64,000 bases of DNA from Bremerella cremea (GTDB lineage: Bacteria; Planctomycetota; Planctomycetia; Pirellulales; Pirellulaceae), in the NCBI RefSeq assembly GCF_003335505.1, contig NZ_QPEX01000011.1, positions 496,001 to 560,000 of the forward strand. Reading direction: 5' to 3'. Shown piece by piece: positions 9,460-17,653 of the stretch. Under the pieces are notes generated by a model that was not told where the DNA came from, ran no database searches, and saw only the letters and a list, made by a program, of their open reading frames with translations. Within the stretch, counting starts at the first letter, position 1; each line of letters begins with the position of its first letter. Both the position numbers and the translations under genes were made by a program.

Positions 9460-10929
9460 ATGAATAGCCAATACCCGCACCGACCGGAAGCTTGCCTCAA
9501 TCGTCGCGATCTACTGACGCGGATGGGGACCGGCTTAGGGATGATGGGGCTTGCTGGTTTGTTAGGGGACGAGAAGTTGTTGGCGGCTGATGCCGAATCG
9601 GCTGCCCAGGCCGCTTCTTACCAGAACCCGCTGGCACCGAAGCCACCTCAGTTTCCCGCAAAAGCAAAGCATGTGATCCACCTGTTCATGACCGGTGGTC
9701 CTTCGCACGTCGATACCTTCGACCCTAAGCCGCTGCTCACCAAATACCACGGCAAGCCGCTGCCAGGGGGCGAGAATTTGCGAACGGAACGGAAAACGGG
9801 TGCGGCACTCGGTTCGCCGTTCAAGTTTCAGAAGTATGGGGAAAGCGGAATCGAAGTCAGCGAACTTTTTTCGCACACGGCCCAGCATATCGATGACATC
9901 GCGGTGATTCGTTCGATGCAAGCCGAAGTCCCCAATCACGAGCCCTCGTTAGGATTGATGAACTGCGGGGCCTCGGTTGCCGTTCGCCCAGCGTTTGGCA
10001 GTTGGCTGACGTACGGCATGGGAACCGACAATCAGAACTTGCCCGGTTATATCGTGATGTGCCCGCATGGCTATCCTACGAAGCAAACCCAAAATTGGCA
10101 GTCCGCTTTTCTGCCGGGCGTTTATCAGGGAACCTACGTTGATACTCGTTATACCGAAGTCGAAAAGCTGATCGAGAACGTGAAGAACTCGCATCTATCG
10201 CTGGAAGATCAACGCCGCCAAGTCGACCTGCTGCAGCAAATGAACGCTCAGCATCGTGAGCAACGTGGTTTCGATCCCGCCCTGGAATCGCGGGTGCAAT
10301 CGTTCGAGTTGGCTTATCGCATGCAGATGGAAGCGACCGACGCATTCGATGTCTCGCGTGAACCGAAGAACGTGCTGGAAGCGTACGGCGACGGTATCCA
10401 GGCCCGGCAGATCTTGATTGCCCGTCGTCTGGTGGAAAGGGGCGTTCGCTTCGTGCAGGTCTTCCACGATCAAGGCCAACCGTGGGACAGCCACGACGAC
10501 TTGGAAGTGAACCATCGTCGCTTGGCAGGGCAGTGTGACAAGGCAATCTCGGCTTTGATTACCGACTTAAAACGATTGGGTTTGTTTGAAGAAACCTTGA
10601 TTCTGTGGGGAGGCGAGTTTGGCCGCACGCCAACGGTCGAACTGCCGAAACCGGGGTCGAATGCGGGCAAGGTTAACGGCCGCGACCATAATCATTACGG
10701 CTTTACCTGCTGGTTGGCTGGGGGCGGGATTAAGGGAGGTCAGGTCTACGGATCGACCGATGAAACCGGTTTCAAAGCGGAAGAAAACCCGGTCCCAGTC
10801 CACGACCTGCATGCGACGATGCTGCACGCATTGGGCTTCGATCACAAGAAGCTAACCTACCGCTACGCCGGTCGCGACTATCGCCTGACCGATGTTCACG
10901 GCAACGTGGTGCATGAACTGCTCTCGTAA
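9460..10929 (+). CDS. DUF1501 domain protein, Tat-exported
   Basis: A 489-residue protein of the DUF1501 family, which belongs to the alkaline phosphatase/sulfatase-like superfamily. The N-terminus carries a twin-arginine-like signal (CLNRRDLLTRMGTG) and a hydrophobic stretch. Diagnostic segments are MTGGPSHVDTFDPKP near residue 75, the LWGGEFGRTP motif, and HNHYGFTCWLAGGG toward the C-terminus. It is almost certainly co-transcribed with the upstream DUF1549/DUF1553 gene, the usual planctomycete pairing. The catalytic activity of the family is not established. A second, separate DUF1501 protein lies at 59.1 kb in this window. Confidence 0.9.
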   Translation: MNSQYPHRPEACLNRRDLLTRMGTGLGMMGLAGLLGDEKLLAADAESAAQAASYQNPLAPKPPQFPAKAKHVIHLFMTGGPSHVDTFDPKPLLTKYHGKPLPGGENLRTERKTGAALGSPFKFQKYGESGIEVSELFSHTAQHIDDIAVIRSMQAEVPNHEPSLGLMNCGASVAVRPAFGSWLTYGMGTDNQNLPGYIVMCPHGYPTKQTQNWQSAFLPGVYQGTYVDTRYTEVEKLIENVKNSHLSLEDQRRQVDLLQQMNAQHREQRGFDPALESRVQSFELAYRMQMEATDAFDVSREPKNVLEAYGDGIQARQILIARRLVERGVRFVQVFHDQGQPWDSHDDLEVNHRRLAGQCDKAISALITDLKRLGLFEETLILWGGEFGRTPTVELPKPGSNAGKVNGRDHNHYGFTCWLAGGGIKGGQVYGSTDETGFKAEENPVPVHDLHATMLHALGFDHKKLTYRYAGRDYRLTDVHGNVVHELLS

Positions 10930-11008
10930 GCAATTGCGAACCCAGTCGCTCTGCTTTGTGTCTGCCGGGGATTATCGAAGTCAGGCAGATCGATGAGGTG
11001 CCACGGCC

Positions 11009-11281
11009 ATGCCCCAATGTGAATTATGCGGAGATGAAGCGTTCAACGAGCATCATCTCATTCCGCGGCATTGCCATCGCAAGGCATGGTTCAAAAATCG
11101 TTTCTCGAAAGCACAAATGCAGCACACGATCGATGTGTGCCAGATGTGCCACAAGATGATTCATCAACTGGTGCCGGACGAGAAGGAGTTGGGGCGGCAT
11201 TACCATTCGGTCGAGACGCTGGCCGCCCATCCTCAATTAAACAATTACCTTCAGTGGAAACGAAAACGGGTTCGCACTTAA
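11009..11281 (+). CDS. Small HNH-like zinc-binding protein
   Basis: A 90-residue protein with a CxxC pair (C4, C7), an HHLIPR segment at about 15-20 and a second CxxCH...H group (CQMCHKMIH). This is the pattern of small HNH endonuclease-like domains of planctomycetes and other bacteria, where the first His of the HH pair and the final His bind metal. The asparagine of a classical HNH triad is not clearly present, so nuclease activity is uncertain. The gene follows the DUF1501 gene by 79 bases, and its stop codon sits inside the terminator hairpin that separates it from the convergent TlpA-like gene. Confidence 0.7.
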   Translation: MPQCELCGDEAFNEHHLIPRHCHRKAWFKNRFSKAQMQHTIDVCQMCHKMIHQLVPDEKELGRHYHSVETLAAHPQLNNYLQWKRKRVRT

Positions 11282-11318
11282 CAGATGGTTAAGATACGAA
11301 CCCGTTCTGGTTTTCTCT
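11265..11318. terminator. Bidirectional rho-independent terminator
   Basis: A 10-base perfect inverted repeat, AACGGGTTCG at 11265-11274 and CGAACCCGTT at 11297-11306, encloses a second short pairing (CTTAA/TTAAG). It is followed on the plus strand by a T-rich CTGGTTTTCTCTTT and on the minus strand by CGTTTTCGTTT. It lies between the convergent HNH-like and TlpA-like genes, overlapping the end of the former, and can stop both. Confidence 0.8.
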
Positions 11319-11369
11319 TTCCCCTCGGATGCATCGGGCAGGCGAAAGACGACTTTGACTGCCAGGAGA

Positions 11370-12542
11370 TTACTCGGTCACGACGTTCGTGGTGGTCGTT
11401 TCCGTCGTTTCCTGGGGCACTTCCACATCGGGGAAGGCTTCGGCCAGTAACTCTTCCAGGCGTTCGCCGCGTGCTTCGGTATCGATGACGATTCCGTCCT
11501 GGCCAACGAAGATCATTTGCGGAATGGCGTTGATCCCGTAGTAGCGGGCGTTTTCGTCCGAGAAGCCTTGGTAATCGTCGCCATGAGCGTTGCAAATGAT
11601 TGTCCAAGGAATTTCGCGGGCAGCAATGAACTGTTCGACGTCTGACTTAGAGTCGTCCAGGCTGATGCCGACGATCTCGAAACCGTGCTCGTGGTAGGTC
11701 TCGTACAGCTTCTTCATGCCTGGAAACTCGCTAATGCAGGGTCCGCACCACGTAGCCCAGAAGTCGACGAGTACGAATTTACCTTTGTACGAGGCCCAGT
11801 TGATGTCCGAGCCATCGAGCTTCTTGCCGACGACGCGCATGGTGTTGCCTTTTAAGTTTATTCGCCGGGCGTAGCCTTGCATGTCGGTGGCGATTTTTTG
11901 AATCGACTCGTCCGACGATTTCGCGAAGTGGCTGGCCAGGCTATCGGTCATCAGTGCGGCCTGATCTTTATCGGGAACGATTTCCAGGTTCTTAACTAAG
12001 GTCATGCCAAGCTTTGCTGAAAGGGGCCCGGTTTCCATGGCCTTAATTTCTTGGGCCTTCTCTTTCAATACCGCCAGTCGTTGCTGAGGTGGCTGCTGCC
12101 GCAGAAGCAGCATTTCGAGGGTGAGCCCGGCATTGACGGCTTCCGCAGAAACTTCGGCGTCTTCATGTTCGCTCGCCTTTTTTAGCTCGGCAGCTAAGAG
12201 GTCGAGGTTCTTCTCGTCGCCCATGCCTGCCAGCCCCATCCGCAGCGAGAATCGCATCCAGATAAGCTTCTTTTTGGGGGCCGCCGCCGAATCGAGTTGC
12301 CAAACCTGGTCGAGCATCTTGAGCCCTTGCTGCAAGCGATCTTGCGTTGAAACGCTTTTGTCAGATTGATCACGCAGGTAGGTTTCGACCTGAGTGAGAC
12401 CTTCCTCGAAGGAGTTTGGCTGAAAGTCTTCGGCGGTAACCGTGGATGGGGGAGGCGTCTCTTCTTCGCCAAAAGCAGGCAAGCCGTGGCTGAGTCCGAT
12501 GAGGAGCAGTGCTGCAATGTAAGTGAGCCAGCCTCGATGCAT
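11370..12542 (-). CDS. TlpA-like thioredoxin-fold protein
   Basis: A 390-residue exported protein. A signal peptide ends near residue 25. Residues about 35-225 are a predominantly helical region without a recognised catalytic motif. The C-terminal 160 residues form a TlpA/ResA-type thioredoxin domain with WCGPC at 265-269 and the conserved FEIVGISLDDS strand, followed by a cis-proline segment near IPQMIFV. Such proteins reduce or shuffle disulfides outside the cytoplasm, often for cytochrome maturation. It is a paralogue of the next minus-strand gene. A terminator between the two suggests they are transcribed separately. Confidence 0.88.
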   Translation of the reverse strand: MHRGWLTYIAALLLIGLSHGLPAFGEEETPPPSTVTAEDFQPNSFEEGLTQVETYLRDQSDKSVSTQDRLQQGLKMLDQVWQLDSAAAPKKKLIWMRFSLRMGLAGMGDEKNLDLLAAELKKASEHEDAEVSAEAVNAGLTLEMLLLRQQPPQQRLAVLKEKAQEIKAMETGPLSAKLGMTLVKNLEIVPDKDQAALMTDSLASHFAKSSDESIQKIATDMQGYARRINLKGNTMRVVGKKLDGSDINWASYKGKFVLVDFWATWCGPCISEFPGMKKLYETYHEHGFEIVGISLDDSKSDVEQFIAAREIPWTIICNAHGDDYQGFSDENARYYGINAIPQMIFVGQDGIVIDTEARGERLEELLAEAFPDVEVPQETTETTTTNVVTE

Positions 12543-12654
12543 GTTATGTTCCTTGGATGCGAAATGAGAGAGCGGGCAAAAGGGGGTCCTGGCAAGCTGC
12601 GGATCAATATTGGCTTACCAGGACAGATGCGGATGGTCTCCTTTGCATTCTAAA

Positions 12655-12691
12655 CCACAAAAAATGGCTGCCTATTTTCATAAGCAGCCAT
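12655..12691 (-). terminator. Rho-independent terminator downstream of the second TlpA-like gene
   Basis: Reading the minus strand, ATGGCTGC and GCAGCCAT (12684-12691 and 12664-12671) pair over a 12-base loop and are followed by TTTTTTG. It lies 61 bases past the stop of the gene at 12753 and upstream of the next TlpA-like gene, so it uncouples the two paralogues. Confidence 0.82.
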
Positions 12692-12752
12692 CTCGATTAT
12701 CAAAATCGTGCAGCGAAGCAGGCTGGTCGCCAAGCTGCGATGGGAAGGGCAA

Positions 12753-13967
12753 CTATTGGCCCGCTTTTTCTACCTTGGCTTCTGCTTCCGGCTTTTCTTC
12801 TTCCAACTTCACGTCGGGGTAGGCTTCGGCCAATAGCTTGTCGAGTTCGTGACCGCGAGCGGTGATCGAGACGACGTTTCCGTCTTTGCCGACGAAGATC
12901 ATGGTCGGAATACCGGTGATGCCGTAGCGAACCGAGTTGACGTCGCTCCAGCCACGTTCGTCACCTTTGTCGTTCCAGACGATAGTCCAAGGGATTTCCC
13001 GTTCTTCGACGAACTTTTCGACGACTGGCTTGGTATCGTCCAGGCTGATGCCGATGATCTCGAAGCCATGTGGATGATAGGCTGCGTACAGCTTCTTCAT
13101 GTTCGGGAATTCTGCGATGCAGGGACCGCACCAGGTCGCCCAGAAGTCGACAACGACGGTCTTGCCTTTGAACGCGGCGGGGAAGTTGAGGTCTTCGCCG
13201 TTCAGGGTCGTACCGGTCAGTTCGATCGGCTTGCCGGGCAAGCTCATACGTCGGGCCATGCCGATTAACGAAGCGGCGGCCTTCTCGACTTTTTCGTCGC
13301 CAGAGTCTTTAAAGTGATCGGCCAGATCGCCAATTTCCTTGGCAGACTCTTCCGACTTGAGCATGTACGACAAGCTGCTGGCAAACTGAGTCGCCAATGC
13401 AGCGGTTTTTTCCGTTGGTTTCTCTGCTAAGATCTCGCCTTTGATTTCGTCGATGGCGGCTTGCTGCTCTTCTGGCGGAAGGGAAGCAAGTTTGCTAATC
13501 CGGATGCTGAATATTAATTTTCTGGCTTGCACTGCGAGGGCTTCGTCGCTTCCTTCGCTGACGCTGGCGAGGAAGCTGTTCGCCTTTTGTCCGGCTTCCT
13601 TGTTCCCCATGCGATCAAGCGTCATCAGCAGTTGAAACTTCAGCATCATTAGTCGTTGGCTTTCGCCCTCGTCCCGGTCCATGTCCCACATCTTGTCGAC
13701 CATCTCAACCGCTTTCGCGTAGCGATCTTTCGGGGCAAGCTTGGCTGGGCCGCCGGTACGAAGGAGCGAGGTGACTTCTGCGAGGCCTTTGTCAACCGAG
13801 GCTGGAGCAAATTCCTTGTCGGCTTCTGCTTCTTCCGCTTTTTCTTCCGTTGCTGCGGGTTTGTCTTCGGCGGCGGGGGCATCTTCTGCTGCCCAGGTTG
13901 GGCTGATGTTGCCAACGAGGCCCAATGCCAAGAATGCCGCTAAACCGATCTGCCAAGCGAACTTCAT
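12753..13967 (-). CDS. TlpA-like thioredoxin-fold protein, paralogue
   Basis: A 404-residue exported protein with the same plan as its neighbour: signal peptide (MKFAWQIGLAAFLALGLVG to AWAA-like site near 27), a low-complexity Ala/Glu-rich stretch at about 28-52, a helical middle region, and a C-terminal thioredoxin domain with WCGPC at 279-283. The FEIIGISLDDTKP strand and GITGIPTMIFVG segment match the paralogue closely. I chose the ATG at 13967, preceded by AAGGGAGAGAG, rather than an earlier in-frame start at 14042 because the signal peptide begins there. Likely an extracytoplasmic disulfide oxidoreductase; the partner is unknown. Confidence 0.88.
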   Translation of the reverse strand: MKFAWQIGLAAFLALGLVGNISPTWAAEDAPAAEDKPAATEEKAEEAEADKEFAPASVDKGLAEVTSLLRTGGPAKLAPKDRYAKAVEMVDKMWDMDRDEGESQRLMMLKFQLLMTLDRMGNKEAGQKANSFLASVSEGSDEALAVQARKLIFSIRISKLASLPPEEQQAAIDEIKGEILAEKPTEKTAALATQFASSLSYMLKSEESAKEIGDLADHFKDSGDEKVEKAAASLIGMARRMSLPGKPIELTGTTLNGEDLNFPAAFKGKTVVVDFWATWCGPCIAEFPNMKKLYAAYHPHGFEIIGISLDDTKPVVEKFVEEREIPWTIVWNDKGDERGWSDVNSVRYGITGIPTMIFVGKDGNVVSITARGHELDKLLAEAYPDVKLEEEKPEAEAKVEKAGQ

Positions 13968-14171
13968 CGCTCTCTCCCTTATGTGGTGAATGGTGAACTG
14001 GGGGCTGCGCATGTCATCGTAGCCTGGTAGGCATTTTGCCAACGCTTGGCGGGGGATTGATTGGTGCCCCTGATTGCACGACAGCCCTCAAGCGATCCGC
14101 GCTATTTGATACGTATTGTAGACTTGTTTGGCGGCATCGAAAACCGAAATCTACAAGGCTGCGCTGAAGTA

Positions 14172-14216
14172 GCCAAAAGAAAACGGGTACTGATCACTTT
14201 GTGGCCAATACCCGTT
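14172..14216 (-). terminator. Rho-independent terminator downstream of the GH57 gene
   Basis: On the minus strand AACGGGTA pairs with TACCCGTT (14209-14216 with 14182-14189) over a 19-base loop and is followed by TTCTTTTGG. It lies 50 bases beyond the GH57 stop codon. The remaining bases of the 13968-14266 gap show no gene. Confidence 0.72.
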
Positions 14217-14266
14217 GAATTCATCGGTTTTGATGTTGGAAGGCAACCTGGGAGGTGCCAATTCGC

Positions 14267-16441
14267 TTAGCCAGCGTTCACGCTTTCACATTCCGCTTTT
14301 GGCATCCGGCTTTCCGCCAGGGCGGTGTCGATGTCGAGTTGCATGACGACGCTCCAGCGACCTTCGGCATCGCCTTGGACCCACCAGTGTGGCATCAAGC
14401 AGACGCTTTGCTGGACGAGCTCGAAGCCGCCTTCTGATTGGCTAACGGTCGAGATCGGGAACGTCCAGACGCTCGTTGGCCGATCGGCGCTCCAGCGGCA
14501 ATCGATTCCCAGCCATTCGTCTTTCAGACCCAAGTCTTGCACTTCATGCAGGTCCAATTGGGTGCCGAGGTGACCCAGCTTGTTGCCGTTGGCCTGGTGG
14601 AAGTAACGATCGTCGGCACCAGAGGGCAAACCGGCGAGGTTCATTTCCACGGCAAAGTGCAACGCTTGATCTTGCGGCAGACCTTCCAGCAGGTAGGCGA
14701 TTTCGAGCACGCTGCTACCAGCGGTCATGGTCACGCCTTTGGTGATCGTCAGCGGAATGCCCCAGGCATTGCCGGCACGCGACATTTGTACTTGGATGCG
14801 ATCTGGGTTGCGTCGCAGCTTAGCCTCGAACGGGGCTTCGACAAAGTCGCCACGCTCTAGGGCATTGTTGTGGGCCACTTGCTCCAACGAGGCATTGTTG
14901 TCGAAGAAGTGATCGACCAAGGCCTTGCGCTGGTAGTTATCGTACTGCAGCATCTTGTCGAGTCCTTCTTGCTTGAAGACGACTCGATCGTGAATCGAAG
15001 CGACCTCGCCACCGGCAGAGGAAGGACCAGCGAGCACCTTGCGGTGATACGCTTCTGGACGACGCGACAGCGTGGCCAGCAAGTTGTGGCAGATCGAACG
15101 GACGTCCAGTTCGTACAGCGTGCCGCCAGAGGCCGGAGCCAGTAAGGCGATCAGCTTTTCGTCTTCCAGGCGAACTTCCTGGCGGCCGTCGAGGTTGAAG
15201 TCGGCCACTTCGGCTTCGATGAACGAAGCTGGTTTGTGTTCGGCTTGATCCAGCAGGTTGTCTGCGGCGATTAAGTGGTTGTAGACGGCGTTACGTAGGT
15301 GAGGTAGGTAGGTGCCGCCGAACGCTCCGTGCCAGTAGCTGCAGTTGCACTGACCACGATAAAGCTCTCGCTTGGCCAGTTCCAACAGACGCGAATCGCA
15401 GCCGTTGGCTTCTGCGGCGGCCAGGCGATTGCTGATGTTCAGGGCGCGGCTGTACATCTCGTCCGTTTCGGGATAACGGATCTTGAAGTTTCGCCAGTAC
15501 CCGCCACGGATGTAGCGTTTGATGTTTGCCCAGCGGCTGTCATGCTCCATGTCGTGGACCAGATCTTCGTAGTCCATCTGCTGCTGAGTTGGCATCGCCC
15601 ACTCGGTCATTTCGCGGTAGCTACCTTCCGGGATGTAGGTCTTGCCGATTGGTGGCAAGGCTTCGGTGGCTTCGGCCAGGGTGGTGGTCAGCAGCCAATC
15701 TTTGTTGGCGGTCAGCAGTTCAAAGAACTGAGCCAGCCAGCCGCGATCGTAGACGTGTTCTTTGGTGTCGGGCCAGGTACCGAACTTTTCGCCGTCGTCA
15801 CCAAACACAATGACCGAGTTGGGGAATTCGTCGGCGATGCCGCGCAGGTAGTCGATGGTATCTTGCGGCGGAGCAAACGGCAGAAGGTAACGCATCTTCT
15901 CGCTGCCGGGGAAGACCGAGAGCAGCTTGCCGTACTCTTCCGTAATGTAGTAACCGTACAGTTCGTCCTGTGTCAGACCGGCGTTCTTAAAGTGGAAGTC
16001 GTCCAGAATCGTGTACTGAATTCCGGCATCGGCGATATCGGCGGTCAGTTGTTGTTCCCACACGCGTTCCGGCATCCACATGCCTTGAACCTTGGCGCCC
16101 AGCCGATCGGTGAGCCACTTGGTGTAGCTGGCGATCTGGCCAACGCGATCGCGCGGCGGAATCATAGGCAGGATGGCTTCGTAGAAGACACCGCCGATGA
16201 TCTCGATACGACCACTTTTGACGTGAGCGGCCAGGCGATCGAGGTATTCAGGATGATGTTCGTCCAGCCATTCCATCAGCGGCCCGCTGGTGTGCAAGCC
16301 AATTTTGATATCGGGATAGCAATCGAAGACATCCAGGAACGGAAGGTAACTATCCTGGTAGGCCTGCTCGAAGACGCCGTCAAAGTTGCCGATCGGTTGG
16401 TGGTTGTGCAGGACCAAGCACAGACGAATCGTGTTGCTCAT
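14267..16441 (-). CDS. GH57 glycoside hydrolase, 4-alpha-glucanotransferase/amylase type
   Basis: A 724-residue protein with the conserved regions of family GH57: HNHQP at 13-17, GGVFYEAILP at 83-92, WMPERVWE at 122-129 whose glutamate corresponds to the catalytic nucleophile, and FGDDGEKFG at 213-221 with the general acid aspartate. The C-terminal half matches the beta-sandwich domains (DUF1925/DUF1926 type) of 4-alpha-glucanotransferases. No signal peptide is visible, so it should act in the cytoplasm on glycogen or maltodextrins. The ATG at 16441 is chosen because the HNHQP region then sits at the usual distance from the N-terminus. It clusters with a GalT-like gene and glgA. Alpha-amylase activity is the main alternative. 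Confidence 0.88.
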   Translation of the reverse strand: MSNTIRLCLVLHNHQPIGNFDGVFEQAYQDSYLPFLDVFDCYPDIKIGLHTSGPLMEWLDEHHPEYLDRLAAHVKSGRIEIIGGVFYEAILPMIPPRDRVGQIASYTKWLTDRLGAKVQGMWMPERVWEQQLTADIADAGIQYTILDDFHFKNAGLTQDELYGYYITEEYGKLLSVFPGSEKMRYLLPFAPPQDTIDYLRGIADEFPNSVIVFGDDGEKFGTWPDTKEHVYDRGWLAQFFELLTANKDWLLTTTLAEATEALPPIGKTYIPEGSYREMTEWAMPTQQQMDYEDLVHDMEHDSRWANIKRYIRGGYWRNFKIRYPETDEMYSRALNISNRLAAAEANGCDSRLLELAKRELYRGQCNCSYWHGAFGGTYLPHLRNAVYNHLIAADNLLDQAEHKPASFIEAEVADFNLDGRQEVRLEDEKLIALLAPASGGTLYELDVRSICHNLLATLSRRPEAYHRKVLAGPSSAGGEVASIHDRVVFKQEGLDKMLQYDNYQRKALVDHFFDNNASLEQVAHNNALERGDFVEAPFEAKLRRNPDRIQVQMSRAGNAWGIPLTITKGVTMTAGSSVLEIAYLLEGLPQDQALHFAVEMNLAGLPSGADDRYFHQANGNKLGHLGTQLDLHEVQDLGLKDEWLGIDCRWSADRPTSVWTFPISTVSQSEGGFELVQQSVCLMPHWWVQGDAEGRWSVVMQLDIDTALAESRMPKAECESVNAG

Positions 16442-16606
16442 GATTTTCTCGGGGGAGTAATCCTGGATTCCGGGGAGGTAATGCGGCGGTTGTCGCCTGG
16501 GAAGATACAGGACGAATCGGCAGAACCGGTACCCTTTAGCTAGCTTTTCCAAACGACTTTACTGAGAGGATGGCGGTGACCTGGCGGGTTATACCATCCG
16601 TACTGG

Positions 16607-17626
16607 TCACGCCGAATCGCGAAGGATTTGAGCGGCTCGTTCAGGAGAGAGGGGGTTCACATAGAGACCCGTCCCCCACTCGAATCCGGCCCTTACCGTT
16701 ACGCGCGGCAAAACCTCTACATGCCAGTGATAGTGATCCGCGACCAATGTGTCAAACGGCATCGTGTGAATCAGGTAGTTATATGCCGGGAAATTTAATG
16801 CCTTTTCCACTCGTACCAGAAGCGAGCGTAACAATAGGGCAATCTGCTGTAACAGCGTAGAGTTTGCGTCCCCGAAATCGGCCTGGCCGTGGCGGGGTAA
16901 AACACACAGCTCAAACGGCATGCGCGAGGCGAATGGGCAGAACGCGACGAGGTTCTCGTCGGCATGCACAATCCGCGATCCTTCTGCCAGTTCGCTCGCG
17001 ATCAGGTCGCTCCAAAACGACTTGCCGTGGGTGCGAAAGTAAGCTTCGCTGGCCTCAATTTCGTGTTGGACAATTGGGGGTATTAATCGCGTGGCCATGA
17101 CTTGGCTGTGCGAGTGTTCCAACGACGCCCCAGCGGCGGGGCCGTTGTTTTTAAATATCTGCACATAGCGGCACTGTCCGGTCGCTCGAATCGCGTTGAG
17201 CCGTTGTTGGTAGGCCTGAAATGTGAGGATCGCATTGACATCGGGAAGCTGGGCGAAGGAAGTAAGATGCTGAGGCGATTCGATGATCACCTCTTGCAGT
17301 CCGCTGGCGGTGATCGACGGGTAGCGGGGGTTTTCTTCTGTGAAGACTTCGTCTGGGAAGTTGGGGGAAAGCGAAGGGAAGATGTTCGGTAGAACACGGA
17401 CTTCCCATGGCATCTGATCGGTAGAACGGGGAAGATTGCCCGGTAGAGCGAGACGTTCGTGTGGGGTGGCATCTTCGTGGCCGCCACAGAAGGGACAACG
17501 CATCGCTGAAGGGGGAGGAATGCTTGGCTTCCACTGCTGCGGTCGGTCCTCGCGGCCTTCCGCAATCACGACCTGGAAGCCGAGAAGCGGGTCTCGGCGA
17601 AGCTGGTTGCCGGCGTTACGACTCAC
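16607..17626 (-). CDS. GalT-like hexose-1-phosphate nucleotidylyltransferase (HIT superfamily)
   Basis: A 339-residue protein. A CPFC zinc pair lies at 44-47. The active-site segment reads HSHSQ at 171-175, preceded by the FKNNGPAAGASLE stretch typical of GalT relatives. Classical GalT has HPHGQ, whereas HSHSQ is seen in GalT-like enzymes, including those described as ADP-glucose phosphorylases, so galactose may not be the substrate. The GTG start follows AAGGAAG. The gene lies between the GH57 and glgA genes on the same strand, which supports a role in glucose-1-phosphate or ADP-glucose metabolism. The gap to GH57 is 165 bases, so co-transcription is likely but not certain. Confidence 0.82.
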   Translation of the reverse strand: MSRNAGNQLRRDPLLGFQVVIAEGREDRPQQWKPSIPPPSAMRCPFCGGHEDATPHERLALPGNLPRSTDQMPWEVRVLPNIFPSLSPNFPDEVFTEENPRYPSITASGLQEVIIESPQHLTSFAQLPDVNAILTFQAYQQRLNAIRATGQCRYVQIFKNNGPAAGASLEHSHSQVMATRLIPPIVQHEIEASEAYFRTHGKSFWSDLIASELAEGSRIVHADENLVAFCPFASRMPFELCVLPRHGQADFGDANSTLLQQIALLLRSLLVRVEKALNFPAYNYLIHTMPFDTLVADHYHWHVEVLPRVTVRAGFEWGTGLYVNPLSPERAAQILRDSA

Positions 17627-17653
17627 GGCGACTTCCTTGTCGGCGTTCGCCGC

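Noticed and set aside
15329..16543. 404-codon plus-strand frame opposite the GH57 gene
   Set aside because: GH57 conserved regions on the minus strand are complete; the opposite frame is a by-product of codon bias.
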